A DNA stretch of 64,000 nucleotides from Haloarcula marina (GCF_024218775.1 NZ_CP100404.1:1488001-1552000), one strand, 5' to 3'; shown: positions 50,187-60,055, numbered from the stretch's first letter. Notes: generated by a model from the sequence alone, not told the origin. A program made the numbers and translations.

Positions 50187-51140
50187 ATGGGCACTATCGT
50201 CGTCAGACGACAGAACATCCACGGGATGCGCACAGACGAGTACGCGGCCGCGTTGCGCGACCGACTACCCGCCTACGAGGTGACGCTCGCGAGGACGCCC
50301 GCCGACGTGCGTGCGGCGGTCGGTGACGCCGAGGTGTTGACCGGCAGTTCCGTCTCGACTGACCTGCTCGACGGGGCGGACGCCCTCCGCCTGTTCGCCA
50401 GCACGTACGCCGGGTACGACCACCTCCCGCTGGAGGAACTGGCGGCCCGCGGCGTCGCGGTGACGACGGCGTCGGGCGTCCACGCCCCGAACGTCGCCGA
50501 ACACGTCCTCGGCGCGTGGCTCTCGTTCGCGCGCGGGTTCTTCACCGCGCGCCGCCGACAGGCCGACCGCGTGTGGCAGTCCTTCCAGGCCACCGATTTC
50601 GCGGGCAGTCGCGTCTGCGTCGTCGGGATGGGTGCCATCGGGTCGGCGCTCGTAGACCGACTCGACGGGTTCGACGTGGAGACGGTCGCAGTCCGCCACT
50701 CGCCGGAGAAGGGTGGGGCCGCCGACGCGGTGTACGGCTACGACGAGATACACGAGGCCGTCGTGGACGCGCGCTACGTGGCGCTCGCGTGCCCGCTCAC
50801 GGAGACGACGCGGGGACTCGTCGACGCGGAACTGTTGGAGACGATGCATCCCGAGAGCGTCCTCGTGAACGTCGCTCGCGGCCCCGTGATAGACACCGAC
50901 GCCCTCGTCCACGCACTCCAGCGGAGTCACGTCGGGGCGGCCGCGCTGGACGTGACCGACCCGGAACCGCTCCCGAACGACCACCCGCTGTGGGACTTCG
51001 AGAACGTCCTCCTGACGCCGCACAACGCCGGGCACACGCCGAGTTACTTCGAACGACTGGCGGACATCGTCGCCGAGAACGTCCGACGGGCCGAGGAGAC
51101 GGGGTCGTGGGACGGTCTCACGAACCAGGTCGACGTGTAA
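50187..51140 (+). CDS. D-2-hydroxyacid dehydrogenase
   Basis: 317 residues from the ATG at 50187. The NAD(P)-binding loop CVVGMGAIGSALVDRL, the catalytic Arg in LVNVARGPVIDTDALV, Glu/Asp in DVTDPEPLPNDHPLW, and the catalytic His in LTPHNAGHTPSYF are all in place. Two-domain D-isomer-specific 2-hydroxyacid dehydrogenase of the phosphoglycerate/glyoxylate reductase superfamily. No ACT domain, so not a full SerA. The natural 2-ketoacid is unknown. Confidence 0.9.
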   Translation: MGTIVVRRQNIHGMRTDEYAAALRDRLPAYEVTLARTPADVRAAVGDAEVLTGSSVSTDLLDGADALRLFASTYAGYDHLPLEELAARGVAVTTASGVHAPNVAEHVLGAWLSFARGFFTARRRQADRVWQSFQATDFAGSRVCVVGMGAIGSALVDRLDGFDVETVAVRHSPEKGGAADAVYGYDEIHEAVVDARYVALACPLTETTRGLVDAELLETMHPESVLVNVARGPVIDTDALVHALQRSHVGAAALDVTDPEPLPNDHPLWDFENVLLTPHNAGHTPSYFERLADIVAENVRRAEETGSWDGLTNQVDV

Positions 51141-51191
51141 CCGGCGTAACGACTGCGGACCGATTCGAAAACAGACCGACGAGCGGCCGCC

Positions 51192-52229
51192 TCAGATGTA
51201 GCCGCGCTGAGCGAGCAGTTCACCGTTCAGGACGCTCGCACCGGCCGCGCCGCGCATCGTGTTGTGGGCGAGGCAGTTGAACTGGACGCCCGCGGTCGTC
51301 TCGCGGAACCCGCCGACGGCGACGCCCATGCCGTCCTCGATGTTCCGGTCGAGTCGTGGCTGTGGCCGGTCCGGTTCCTCGAACACCGTGATGAGACGCT
51401 CGGGCGAGGACGGCAGGTCGACGCCGGTGGCCGCTTCCATCGCGTCCTCCGCGCCCTCGACGGTGATGTCTTCCTCGGCGTCGGCCCAGACGTTTTCGAG
51501 GTGGCCGTCGAGCGTGGCGATGCGGTTACAGGAGGCGGCCACGTCCATCCCGTGCAGCGAGACTTCCGCGCCGTCGAACGTGCCGAGCAGTTTGCGGGAC
51601 TCGCTCTCCATCTTCTGCTCCTCGCCGCCGATGTGCGGGATGGCGTTGTCGATAATCTCCATCGACGTGACGCCGTCGTAGCCCGCGCCGGAGACGGCCT
51701 GCAGGGTGGAGACGTGGACGTTCGTCAGGTCGAACGCCTCGTCGAGCGCCCCGAGCGGCGGGACCATCGTGATGGTCGAGCAGTTGGGGTTCTTCAGCAG
51801 CGCGCCGTCCCACCCGCGCTCGTCCCGCTGGACCTCGATGAGGTCGACGTGGTCGGCGTTGACCTCGGGGATGATGAGCGGCACGTCCTCGTCCATCCGG
51901 CCGTTCGAGGAGTTCGAGGAGACGACGTAGCCGTCCTCACAGAACTCCGGTTCGACCTCCGCGCCGACGCTAGAGGGGAGCGAGGAGAAGATGAGGTCGA
52001 CGTCGTCCGGCACGTCGTCGGGAGTGGTCGCGCCGACGGTTATCTCGGCCACGTCGTCCGGAATCGGCGCGTCGATGCGCCACTTCGCGGCTTCTCGGTA
52101 CGACTTTCCGGCGCTGGATTCGCTTGCGGTCAGTGCGGCGATTTCGAAGTCGGGATGCGGGGCGAGCAACTGGATGAGTCGCTGTCCGACGGCCCCGGTG
52201 GCCCCGAGAACGCCTACGCGTAGAGACAT
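51192..52229 (-). CDS. asd: Aspartate-semialdehyde dehydrogenase
   Basis: 345 residues of the archaeal/fungal-type Asd. GATGAVGQRL (9-18) binds NADP, Cys150 in KNPNCSTITMV is the catalytic thiol, and the SGAGYDGVTS and GEEQKMESESRKLLGTF blocks hold substrate-binding and catalytic residues. It reduces aspartyl phosphate to the semialdehyde in the threonine, methionine and lysine pathway. Aspartokinase is not nearby. Confidence 0.95.
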   Translation of the reverse strand: MSLRVGVLGATGAVGQRLIQLLAPHPDFEIAALTASESSAGKSYREAAKWRIDAPIPDDVAEITVGATTPDDVPDDVDLIFSSLPSSVGAEVEPEFCEDGYVVSSNSSNGRMDEDVPLIIPEVNADHVDLIEVQRDERGWDGALLKNPNCSTITMVPPLGALDEAFDLTNVHVSTLQAVSGAGYDGVTSMEIIDNAIPHIGGEEQKMESESRKLLGTFDGAEVSLHGMDVAASCNRIATLDGHLENVWADAEEDITVEGAEDAMEAATGVDLPSSPERLITVFEEPDRPQPRLDRNIEDGMGVAVGGFRETTAGVQFNCLAHNTMRGAAGASVLNGELLAQRGYI

Positions 52230-52352
52230 TGTGATACCGGTCTGCTTGCGGCACTCAAAACGGTTTGGGTATTGGGCCGCGTTCTCACGGGGGTCGGTAT
52301 CGACGGAAGGCGTCTGAACGCGAGCGGCGGACGCCGCTGTGGACCCGCCCGC

Positions 52353-54329
52353 TCAGTTCGAGACGCCGCCGGAGGCGTTGTTCGTGTACGTGTTGTTCGA
52401 CGCCGTCAGCGTCGACTCGCCGTCCACGTCGACGGCGTATCCGGCGCTGTGCCGAATCGTACTGCCCACCAGCGCGAGTCGGGACCCATCGATGACGACG
52501 ACGTTGGCGGGTTCCTGCGCCCACGTGAAGCGGTCGCCGCCGCCGTACTCGACGACGCAGTTTCGCAGTCGGTTCTCGGTGCGGTTGGACTCGTAGAACT
52601 GGATGCCCTTCCAGTAACCGGGCGTCTTCTGCTCGCCCGTGAACGTGATGGGGCGCGACTCCTCGGTGTCGGGGTCGATGCCGACGGCGGTGAGTCGGCC
52701 GGGGCCGCTGTCGTCCATCGTCAGGGACGAGTCCTGTCCGAACTCGACGGTGGTGCCGGGCGCGACGGTGAGGTGGCCCCTGACGGTCACGGCGTCGCCG
52801 CTCCGAACGGTGTAGGGCACGTCGATGGCGCCCCACGTCAGTCGCTGGTTCTCGGTGATGGTGCCGCCATAGACGGCAACCGTGTCCACGTCGTTTCCGG
52901 CGTAGGTGCCAGTGTCGCTGAGTGCGGCCGCGCTCCGCGGGTGGACGTACGCCGCACCGCTTCCGTTCCGCGTCAGCGTGTTCCGGGTGAAGCTATCGGC
53001 CTCGGACTCGCCGTCTATCTGGACGCCGTAGGCGGCGGACTCGCGGATGACCGTGTCGTCGATACGGACGCGAGACCCGTCGATGGCGACGACGTTCGCC
53101 GCCGCGTTCGCCCACGTGAACCGCTCGCTCCCGGCGTACTCGACGACGCAGTTGCGCAGTTGGTTCTCGGTGCGGTCGCTCTCGTAGAACTGGATGCCCT
53201 GCCAGTAGCCGCGGGTCTTCTGTTCGCCCGTGAACGTGATGGGGCGCGACTCCTCGGTGTCGGGGTCGATGCCGACGGCGGTGAGTCGGCCGGGGCCGCT
53301 GTCGTCCATCGTCATCGCGCAGTCCTGCCCGAACTCGATTGTCGCGCCCGGCGCGACGGTGAGGTGGCCCCTGACGGTCACGTCGTCGCCCGCGAGGACG
53401 CGGTAGGGAACGTCGATACCGTCCCACGTGGGTTCCTGGCCTTCGGTGATTGTCCCGCCGTACAGCACGACCACGTCTTCGTCGTTGCCGGTGTAACTGC
53501 TGGTGTCCGAGAGGCCGCCCGCGGCCCGGGCCGAGGCGAAGGCCGCGCCGCTCTCGTTGGCCGTGAGGACGTTCTCCGAGAACCCGTCGACGATGACGTT
53601 GCTGTCGAGGACGACGCCGTACCCCGCCGACTCGCGGACGACGCTGTTCGTAATCGAGGTCCGCGCGCCGTCGACGACGGCGACGTTCCCGGCGGCCGGT
53701 GCCCACGTGAAGCGGTCGCCGCCGCCGTACTCGACCACGCAGTAGGCCAGTTCGCTGGGCGTCTGGTCCGCCTCGATGAGTTGGATGCCGTCCCAGTAGC
53801 CTCGCGTCTGCTGTTCGCCCGTGAACACGATAGGGTCCCCACAGGTCCCGACGGCCGAGAGCGCGCTGTCTTCCTCGACGTGGAGCGCGGTGTTCTGCGC
53901 GAAGACGACGCGGGTCCCGGGTTCGACGGTCAGCGTCGCGCCGCCGGTGACGCTGACGCTGTCGGCGACGACGTACTCGTCGCACTCTGCACCCCAGACG
54001 GTGTCCGCAGCGATGTCGCCACCGACGCTCACCGGACTGCCGCAGGTAGCGGCGCTGGCGGGCCGGAGACACGGTTCGAGACCGGCGGTCGGTCCCGACA
54101 CCTGCGCCTGCGTGTCTTGTGCCTCGGTCTGTGCCTCGGTCGCCGTCTCCGCGGCCGAATCGGTCGCGGTCGGCGCGTCGGTCGCCTCGCCGCCGTCGCC
54201 GTCCGATTCCGGTTCGCTCAACAGGCCGGTACATCCCGCGAGGCCGGTCGAAACCGTCCCCACCCCGATTGTCGCGAGGAGTTTGCGGCGCGTCGGCCGC
54301 TCTCGCTCGCCTTCGTCGCTCGATGGCAT
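52353..54329 (-). CDS. Tat-exported lipoprotein with three parallel beta-helix modules
   Basis: 658 residues. The N-terminus has RRKLLATIGVG and a lipobox LAGC (Cys33), then a Thr/Ala/Glu linker to about residue 90. Three homologous modules of about 197 residues follow, each with LTVEPGTRVVF/LTVAPGATIEF, ITFTGEQKTRGYW.GIQ, LRNCVVEYGGGDRFTWA and VIRESAAYGV. The pattern is a right-handed beta-helix of carbohydrate-binding or lyase type, but no catalytic triad can be identified. Likely a surface protein, possibly polysaccharide-binding (inference). DNA of modules 2 and 3 is identical over 91 bp. Confidence 0.85.
   Translation of the reverse strand: MPSSDEGERERPTRRKLLATIGVGTVSTGLAGCTGLLSEPESDGDGGEATDAPTATDSAAETATEAQTEAQDTQAQVSGPTAGLEPCLRPASAATCGSPVSVGGDIAADTVWGAECDEYVVADSVSVTGGATLTVEPGTRVVFAQNTALHVEEDSALSAVGTCGDPIVFTGEQQTRGYWDGIQLIEADQTPSELAYCVVEYGGGDRFTWAPAAGNVAVVDGARTSITNSVVRESAGYGVVLDSNVIVDGFSENVLTANESGAAFASARAAGGLSDTSSYTGNDEDVVVLYGGTITEGQEPTWDGIDVPYRVLAGDDVTVRGHLTVAPGATIEFGQDCAMTMDDSGPGRLTAVGIDPDTEESRPITFTGEQKTRGYWQGIQFYESDRTENQLRNCVVEYAGSERFTWANAAANVVAIDGSRVRIDDTVIRESAAYGVQIDGESEADSFTRNTLTRNGSGAAYVHPRSAAALSDTGTYAGNDVDTVAVYGGTITENQRLTWGAIDVPYTVRSGDAVTVRGHLTVAPGTTVEFGQDSSLTMDDSGPGRLTAVGIDPDTEESRPITFTGEQKTPGYWKGIQFYESNRTENRLRNCVVEYGGGDRFTWAQEPANVVVIDGSRLALVGSTIRHSAGYAVDVDGESTLTASNNTYTNNASGGVSN
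52633..53314 (-). repeat. 91-bp exact duplicate between modules of the beta-helix gene
   Basis: Bases 52633-52723 and 53224-53314 are identical and lie 591 bp (197 codons) apart. They encode the segment ending TMDDSGPGRLTAVGIDPDTE. Flanking module sequence has diverged, so identity at synonymous sites suggests recent gene conversion or slippage. Confidence 0.9.
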
Positions 54330-54474
54330 ATCCCGACCGCCTCTCTACCAGCAGTCACGATAAATTAACCGGTGGCCACGTAATATTGTCGGACGAACAG
54401 GTCTGATTCTACGGGATAAATACGAGCGTTTTAGCGTCTGTAAACGGAGAATAAAACCATAGGTCCTCTCACAC

Positions 54475-54912
54475 TTACGCCTCGGCTTCGGTGTCCTCGA
54501 ACGCCCACGTGACGACCCGCGCTTCCACGAGGTCGCGTTCCTCGACGTACGGGTCGTCGGGGTCGGCGAGCGTCTCGCGCGCCGCAGAGCGCATCCGGGC
54601 CTCCAACTCCGAGTGGTCCGGTTCGTCCCGGATGTCGTTGAGCAGCGCCTCGAAGTCCTCGCGCAGGTCGAACGACGCGCGGGCGACGTTACACCGCGAG
54701 AGCGGACTCATCCCCGTCTCCAGCACCAACTCGCGGACCGTCTCCCAGTCCGATTCACAGAAGTAGATGGACACCTCGCCGACGATGTCCCGCCACGCGA
54801 TTGCCTCGGCGTGTTTCAGAAGCGGAACCGCTCGCGGAGGCAAGTCGAGTCGGGTCTTCGTGTCCGGGTTCCCGCACAGGCAACACGCCTTCTCCGTCTT
54901 CCCCGTGTACAT
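54475..54912 (-). CDS. Haloarchaeal protein with N-terminal CxxC zinc motif
   Basis: 145 residues from the ATG at 54912. KACCLCGNPDTKTRL gives a CCxxC knuckle, and FCESDW and RCNV later supply further Cys for a possible zinc site. The C-terminal half is helical and acidic. An upstream in-frame region of 38 codons is Arg/Pro-rich and excluded. No known family or function. Divergent from the DUF4013 gene. Confidence 0.7.
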   Translation of the reverse strand: MYTGKTEKACCLCGNPDTKTRLDLPPRAVPLLKHAEAIAWRDIVGEVSIYFCESDWETVRELVLETGMSPLSRCNVARASFDLREDFEALLNDIRDEPDHSELEARMRSAARETLADPDDPYVEERDLVEARVVTWAFEDTEAEA

Positions 54913-55009
54913 ACGACACAGTTGGGCGCGACGGGCTTGTGTACTCGGATTGCAGACCACGTGACCGGAGCGGCGGGGTATAAGTGCGCCGCCGGGGCAG
55001 TTGGGGGCA

Positions 55010-55663
55010 ATGCTGCGAGACGCCATCTACTACCCACAGCGCGGGCCGGGGTGGCTCTGGACGCTCGTGACCGGGAGTCTCCTCGTACTGGTTGGGACGG
55101 TGACGTTCGTCCCGCTGATTCCGGTGCAGGGGTATCTCCTCCGGGTGCTTCGGTCGACCGCCGAGGAACGGCCGAACCCGCCGAAGTTCACCGACTGGGG
55201 GGACCTGTTCGTCGACGGCGCGCGCTCTATCGCCGTCCAAGTGGCGTACCTGTTCGTCCCGGTTCTCCTCGTGCTGTTCGGCGTCGTCGCTCCGGCCGTC
55301 GCACCGCCCGCCGTCGGGACCGCGCTGTTGGTGCTCGGCGGGTTCGCGCTGGTCGCCGTCCTGTATTTCTTGCCGGGGGCGCTGACTCGGCTGGCGACGA
55401 CCGATTCGCTCGCCGCGGCGTTCGACATCCGGGCCGTCGCCGCCGCCGCGCGCCGACCAATCTACGTCGTCGCCGTCGTGGAGGCGTACGTCGCGCTGTT
55501 CGTCGTCGCGGGACTCGGCGGCGTCTTGGTCCTCATCCTCATCGGGTCCGTGTTCGCCTTCTACGGACAGGTCGTCGGATACCACCTGTTCGCACGTGGA
55601 TATGCGGGGGCGACGGGCGACGGACAGGACCCCTACGGGTCGGTGGGGACGGCGGCCGAGTGA
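55010..55663 (+). CDS. DUF4013 membrane protein
   Basis: 217 residues with about five membrane helices. The start ...AIYYPQRGPGWLWTLVTGSL and the segments LIPVQGYLLRVLRSTAEER and FYGQVVGYHLFARGYAGA are the DUF4013 pattern, common in haloarchaea. Function unknown. A TATA-like gtataag about 28 bases before the ATG at 55010 supports the start. tyrS follows after 59 bp. Confidence 0.85.
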   Translation: MLRDAIYYPQRGPGWLWTLVTGSLLVLVGTVTFVPLIPVQGYLLRVLRSTAEERPNPPKFTDWGDLFVDGARSIAVQVAYLFVPVLLVLFGVVAPAVAPPAVGTALLVLGGFALVAVLYFLPGALTRLATTDSLAAAFDIRAVAAAARRPIYVVAVVEAYVALFVVAGLGGVLVLILIGSVFAFYGQVVGYHLFARGYAGATGDGQDPYGSVGTAAE

Positions 55664-55722
55664 CCCGCTGGTGACGACCCGACACAGGAACGTTTTACTC
55701 GCCGGAGCGGGGACCGGAGCGT

Positions 55723-56763
55723 ATGGATACCGCCGCGCGACTCGACCTCGTGAGCAGACACACACAGGAGGTCGTCACGGACGAGGAGTTGGAAGCCCTG
55801 TTCGACGACGGGACGCCGTCGGCGTACATCGGCTACGCGCCGACCGGCGAGATGCACATCGGCCACTTCACGACGATGCGGAAACTGGCCGACTTCCTGC
55901 GCGCCGACGTGGACGTGACCGTCCTCATCGCGGACCTGCACGCCCACCTGGACGACAACAAGAGCCCCTTCGACCTGCTGGACGCCCGCTCGGAGTACTA
56001 CCGGGTCGCCATCGAGGGGATGATTGAAGCCGCCGGGGCGGACCCCGAGGACGTGGAGTTCGTCCGCGGGACCGACTTCCAACTGGACGAGGAGTACACC
56101 CTGGAGATGTACCGGATGGCCGCGGAGACGACCATCGCCCGCACCCAGCGCGCGGCCAGCGAAGTCGTCCGCGAGTCCGAGAGCCCGAACCTCGGCGGCC
56201 TCATCTACCCGCTGATGCAGAGCCTCGACGTGAAGGCCTTAGACGCCGACATCGCCTACGGCGGCGTCGACCAGCGCGGCATCTACATGCTCTCGCGAGA
56301 GATTCTGCCCGACCACGGCGGCCACTCGCCGGTCTGTATCTTCGCGCCGCTCCTCTCGGGCCTCTCCGGCGGGAAGATGAGCGCCTCCGACGAGGCGTCG
56401 AAGGTGAACCTCACCGACTCGCCTGCGGAAGTCGAGGAGAAAATCGGACAGGCGTACTGTCCCGCGGGCGACGTCGAGGACAACGGCGTGCTGGAGTACC
56501 TCGACTACCTCGTGTTCCCGATTCTGGAACTGGACGACGAACCCTTCGTCGTCGAGCGACCCGACGAGTACGGCGGGGACCTGACCTACGAGTCCTACGA
56601 GGCCGTCGAAGAAGACTTCGTCAGCGGTGAACTCCACCCCGCCGACCTCAAACCCGCGGCCGCATCGGCCATCTCCGACGTCATCGACCCGGTCCGCGAG
56701 CGGTTGACCGACCGACCGGAACTGCTGGCCGAGGCGTACCCCGAATCGTACGGCGCGGAGTAA
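55723..56763 (+). CDS. tyrS: Tyrosyl-tRNA synthetase, archaeal type
   Basis: 346 residues, archaeal/eukaryotic length without the bacterial S4 domain. Class I motifs: HIGH at 45-48 (GEMHIGHFT) and KMSAS at about 217-221 (SGGKMSASD). YGGVDQRGIYML contains substrate-recognition residues. It charges tRNA-Tyr. Confidence 0.95.
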   Translation: MDTAARLDLVSRHTQEVVTDEELEALFDDGTPSAYIGYAPTGEMHIGHFTTMRKLADFLRADVDVTVLIADLHAHLDDNKSPFDLLDARSEYYRVAIEGMIEAAGADPEDVEFVRGTDFQLDEEYTLEMYRMAAETTIARTQRAASEVVRESESPNLGGLIYPLMQSLDVKALDADIAYGGVDQRGIYMLSREILPDHGGHSPVCIFAPLLSGLSGGKMSASDEASKVNLTDSPAEVEEKIGQAYCPAGDVEDNGVLEYLDYLVFPILELDDEPFVVERPDEYGGDLTYESYEAVEEDFVSGELHPADLKPAAASAISDVIDPVRERLTDRPELLAEAYPESYGAE

Positions 56764-56796
56764 ATCCCGTCTTCCCGCGGACCGCTCGCCCCTCCC

Positions 56797-57972
56797 TTAC
56801 CGCCCGCCGTGGCAGGACTCGGCGGCCATCTCGCCCGTCTCGACGGAGTGGAGCAACCACGGGCGGAAAGTCATCGGTCCGACGATTGCCGCCCGGTCCG
56901 TCTCCGGCAGTTCGTCGTCCGCGGCCCGGTTCGAGTCGACCTGCCGCGGGCCGTCCCGACTCCCCCAGTAGTTACAGCTTCCCGCTACCGCCGTCTCCGT
57001 CCGGTTGTGAACGCCGACGACCGTCAGGAAGTTGTTCAGTCGAAGCGTGACGCCGCCCGCACCGCTCTCGAACCGCGCGCTCTCGCCATTGTAGTACTCG
57101 GCGGTGATGTCCTCGAAGACGTTCCACTCGACGGTCACCTCGGCCGTCCGGTCGGCGTCGACGACGAGGCCGCGTGCGTACGTCTCGAAAGGGGCCGCCT
57201 GTTCGGATTCGCTCCGGTCGTTCCGGCCAGCGAGGCCGGTCACGCGATTGCCCTGGACCGACGCGCCGTCGAGTGTTCCGCCGAAGGCGAGTCCGACAGC
57301 GCCCGCCTCGCTCTGGACCGCTCGAACGGCGTTGTTCTCGACGGTCACGTCGGCGTGGCCGCCCGCGCCCGCCTCACCGAGTGCGATACCCGTAGCCGTC
57401 GGGCCGTCGGCCGCCTCCTCGCCGAATTCGCTCGCGACGCTCTCGACGGTGTTGCCGCTGACGGTGAGGCCCGCGTTGCCGCCCGCGGCGCGGATAGCGG
57501 TCGCCGACCCGGCGACCGGCCCTACCCCGACGATTCGGTTGTTTCTGAGCGTCACGTCAGTGGCGTCCGCGTCGACGCTGACGCCGAGCGCCCCGTCGGA
57601 ATTACGGACAGTTAGCCCCGTGAGCGCGACGCTGTCGGCCGCGACGCGAATCGCTGGGTCTGCGGGCGTCTCGCTCCCGGTGACTGTAGCCGCCTCCGGT
57701 TCCGTCGCTGCGAGGGTGACGTTCGGCGTGTCCACGACGACGGTCCCGTCGTACTCGCCGGGCGCGACGCACACCGTCTCGCCGTCGCTCGCAGCGTCGA
57801 CGGCCGCTTGGAGGTCGGCGTAGTCGCCGCTCCCGTCGGCCGCCGCCGTCAGCGAACAGTCCCCGTCTCCCGGCGTCTGCTGTGCCGCGAGCGCGGACCC
57901 ACCGACGGCGAGGCCTGACGCCACCGCGCCGTACTGGAGGACGCGACGGCGGGTGAGGTTCCTTTCGGTCAT
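56797..57972 (-). CDS. Tat-exported right-handed beta-helix protein
   Basis: 391 residues from the ATG at 57972. NLTRRRVLQYGAVASGLAVG followed by a cleavage-like ALA site marks a Tat signal without lipobox, so the protein is probably released or loosely held. The body has pectate-lyase/NosD-like coils (DLQAAVDAASDGETVCVAPG, then repeats such as VTLRNNRIVGV, LTVSGNTVESV, VTVENNAVRAV, ASVQGNRVTGL). A late CNYWGSRDGP segment is a common end cap of such proteins. Substrate unknown; unrelated in detail to the beta-helix lipoprotein at 52353. Confidence 0.85.
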   Translation of the reverse strand: MTERNLTRRRVLQYGAVASGLAVGGSALAAQQTPGDGDCSLTAAADGSGDYADLQAAVDAASDGETVCVAPGEYDGTVVVDTPNVTLAATEPEAATVTGSETPADPAIRVAADSVALTGLTVRNSDGALGVSVDADATDVTLRNNRIVGVGPVAGSATAIRAAGGNAGLTVSGNTVESVASEFGEEAADGPTATGIALGEAGAGGHADVTVENNAVRAVQSEAGAVGLAFGGTLDGASVQGNRVTGLAGRNDRSESEQAAPFETYARGLVVDADRTAEVTVEWNVFEDITAEYYNGESARFESGAGGVTLRLNNFLTVVGVHNRTETAVAGSCNYWGSRDGPRQVDSNRAADDELPETDRAAIVGPMTFRPWLLHSVETGEMAAESCHGGR

Positions 57973-58101
57973 GACACCGATAGCTCGAAGCCACGGCGGA
58001 AAGGTATAGGTCGATTTCACCGGCAGACGGCGGGAAACCAGTTACTACTGACGGTCGAACGGTGACGGAAACGCGGTCGAAGAACGGTCGGAGTGCGGCG
58101 T

Positions 58102-59736
58102 TCAGACGGCTTCGGTGCCGCGGGTTCCGGTCCGGACTTGGAGGGCTTCGGAAACGGGCACGACGAACACTTTACCGTCACCTTTCTCGCCGGTATGAGC
58201 GGCCTCGCGGACGGCTTCGGCGACTTCCTGTGCCGGAACGTCCGCGACGACGCACTCGACTTTCACCTTCTGATGGAGGTCGACGACGTACTCCTCGCCG
58301 CGCCACTGTCCCTTCTTCGCTGGCTGAGAGCCGCGGCCGGAGACGTTCGTCACGGTCACGGAGGGCGCGCCCACGTCGGTCAGGGCCTCCTTCACGGCGG
58401 CGAGTTTCTCCGGGCGAATCATCGCCATCACGAGTTCGATGTCCGCCGCGCGGCCGCCGTCGGCGCGGACGGCCGAATCGGTCAGCGCATCGGGGCTGGC
58501 GAATTCGGGGTACGTCTCGACGCCGTGTTCGGCGATATCCAGACCCTCACGTTCGCTGTCGGCGTCGACGCGCGCCCATCCGAGCGCCGTCGTGGCGGTG
58601 AACAGCGCGTACGTGCCGACGACGCTGATGGTGCCGATGACGACGACGCCGAGCAGTTGGACCGCTATCTGTCCGGGGTCGAAGCCCACGGTGGAGACGT
58701 ACGGGAGCGGGTAGAGGACGATACCGAGGATGCCCGCCGACCCGTGGACGGGGAACACCGCGCACACGTCGTCGATACCGAGTCGATTCTCGACGAAGTC
58801 GAAGACGAGGGGCAGTTGCGCGCCAGCGAGTGCGCCGAGGAACAGCGCGCCCACCCACGTCAGCACGTTCGCCGCGCCGGTGACGCCGACGAGGCCCGCG
58901 AGCATCCCGTTCGCGAGATACAGCGTGTCGACTTTGCCGGTCTTCTGCCACGCGACGACGCCCGCCGCGAGGCCGCCAGCGACCATGCCGAGCGAGGTGG
59001 CGACGGCGACGCGTCCGGCGGCGGCGAACGACCCCAGCGCGATGTCGCCGCCGTTCGGCGAGAACACCGTGGCCGCGGTTCCGACGTTGAAGCCGTACCA
59101 ACCGAAGGCGAGGATGAGCGTCCCCAGCACCGCGAGCGTGACGGAGTGCCCGGGGATGACGTTCGCGCTCCCGTCCTCGTTGTAGCGGCCCAGTCGCGGT
59201 CCCAGCACGTATGCGGCGGTGAGGCCGGAGAGGCCGCCCATCCCGTGGATGACCATCCCGCCCGCGAACTCGGCGAAGCCGAGTTGCGCGAGCAAACCGC
59301 CCTTCCAGGTCAGCCCCACCGCGATGGGGTAGATGATTGCGGTGATGAACGCCGTGTAGATGACGTACATCCGGGGGCGACAGCGCCCGGCGACGCCGCC
59401 GGAGACGATGTTCGCCGCGGCGATGGCGAACATCCCGCCCATGAGCCAGTTGACCGAGGTGGTCAGGTCGCCGCCGATGTAGCCGAACAGCGTCGGGATG
59501 TCGGCCCCCGTCGCCAGTCCGACGCCTCGGGCGACGCCCTCGCCGACGACGAAGAACACCAGCAGGCCGACACAGAGAGTCAGGAGGCTCTGCGTCAACT
59601 GGTTCGAGACGTTCTTCGCCCGGACCTGCCCGGCCTCCAGCATCGCGAACCCGGCTTTCATGAAGAAAATAAGGAACGAGGCGATAAGCACCCACAATAG
59701 GTTAACGCCAGTCGCTAACGCTTCGACACTCACCAT
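58102..59736 (-). CDS. amt: Ammonium transporter fused to a PII (GlnK) domain
   Basis: 544 residues from the ATG at 59736. Residues 1-405 are an 11-helix Amt channel with [17 protein letters not shown] and the pore His residues in MVIHGMGG and [12 protein letters not shown]. After a linker, residues 433-544 are a complete PII domain ([52 protein letters not shown]). PII normally plugs Amt as a separate protein; here regulator and channel are one chain. The T-loop position equal to Tyr51, the uridylylation site of E. coli PII, is Trp; the ATP-site Gln39 is kept. No free glnK lies beside it. Confidence 0.93.
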   Translation of the reverse strand: MVSVEALATGVNLLWVLIASFLIFFMKAGFAMLEAGQVRAKNVSNQLTQSLLTLCVGLLVFFVVGEGVARGVGLATGADIPTLFGYIGGDLTTSVNWLMGGMFAIAAANIVSGGVAGRCRPRMYVIYTAFITAIIYPIAVGLTWKGGLLAQLGFAEFAGGMVIHGMGGLSGLTAAYVLGPRLGRYNEDGSANVIPGHSVTLAVLGTLILAFGWYGFNVGTAATVFSPNGGDIALGSFAAAGRVAVATSLGMVAGGLAAGVVAWQKTGKVDTLYLANGMLAGLVGVTGAANVLTWVGALFLGALAGAQLPLVFDFVENRLGIDDVCAVFPVHGSAGILGIVLYPLPYVSTVGFDPGQIAVQLLGVVVIGTISVVGTYALFTATTALGWARVDADSEREGLDIAEHGVETYPEFASPDALTDSAVRADGGRAADIELVMAMIRPEKLAAVKEALTDVGAPSVTVTNVSGRGSQPAKKGQWRGEEYVVDLHQKVKVECVVADVPAQEVAEAVREAAHTGEKGDGKVFVVPVSEALQVRTGTRGTEAV

Positions 59737-60055
59737 GTCGAACCACTCACTTCTGTACGCTTGTCCGGATTGATGTACGTCACGCAATCGTTTGTCCACG
59801 TCATCAGCATCACCAGGTGGGTTGGAAGACTCCTATATGAACTTTTGCTAAACAATGATTGATAATTCGCCCTCGAATATCACAGATGGACAGAATTGGG
59901 TAGAGTATTATGTGTATAAGGTAACGGTCTGTCCAGATTTTCGTGCGAAACGGAAGCCGAGTTGGACGGACATTTATTCACGTTCGCCAACAGACGGTGG
60001 CTGCGCGGCCGTGCGCGGTCGAAACGAGTAAGCCGCTCTTGGGACAGGAGTGGGT
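59737..60055. promoter_or_regulatory. A/T-rich control region between amt-glnK and the methyltransferase
   Basis: 319 bp without a gene, clearly A/T-rich at 59830-59925. An inverted repeat, tggacaga (59887-59894) and tctgtcca (59928-59935), brackets a region with TATA-like tatta and tgtataagg. A third half-site-like ttggacgg occurs at about 59962. It could be an operator for nitrogen control of amt or for the divergent methyltransferase (inference). Confidence 0.45.

Noticed and set aside
52272-54368. 698-codon open frame on the plus strand
   Set aside because: Mirror of the beta-helix lipoprotein gene; product is Arg/Ala/Gly-rich with no motif.
58093-59700. 535-codon open frame on the plus strand
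   Set aside because: Antisense to the Amt-PII gene, whose motifs are unambiguous.
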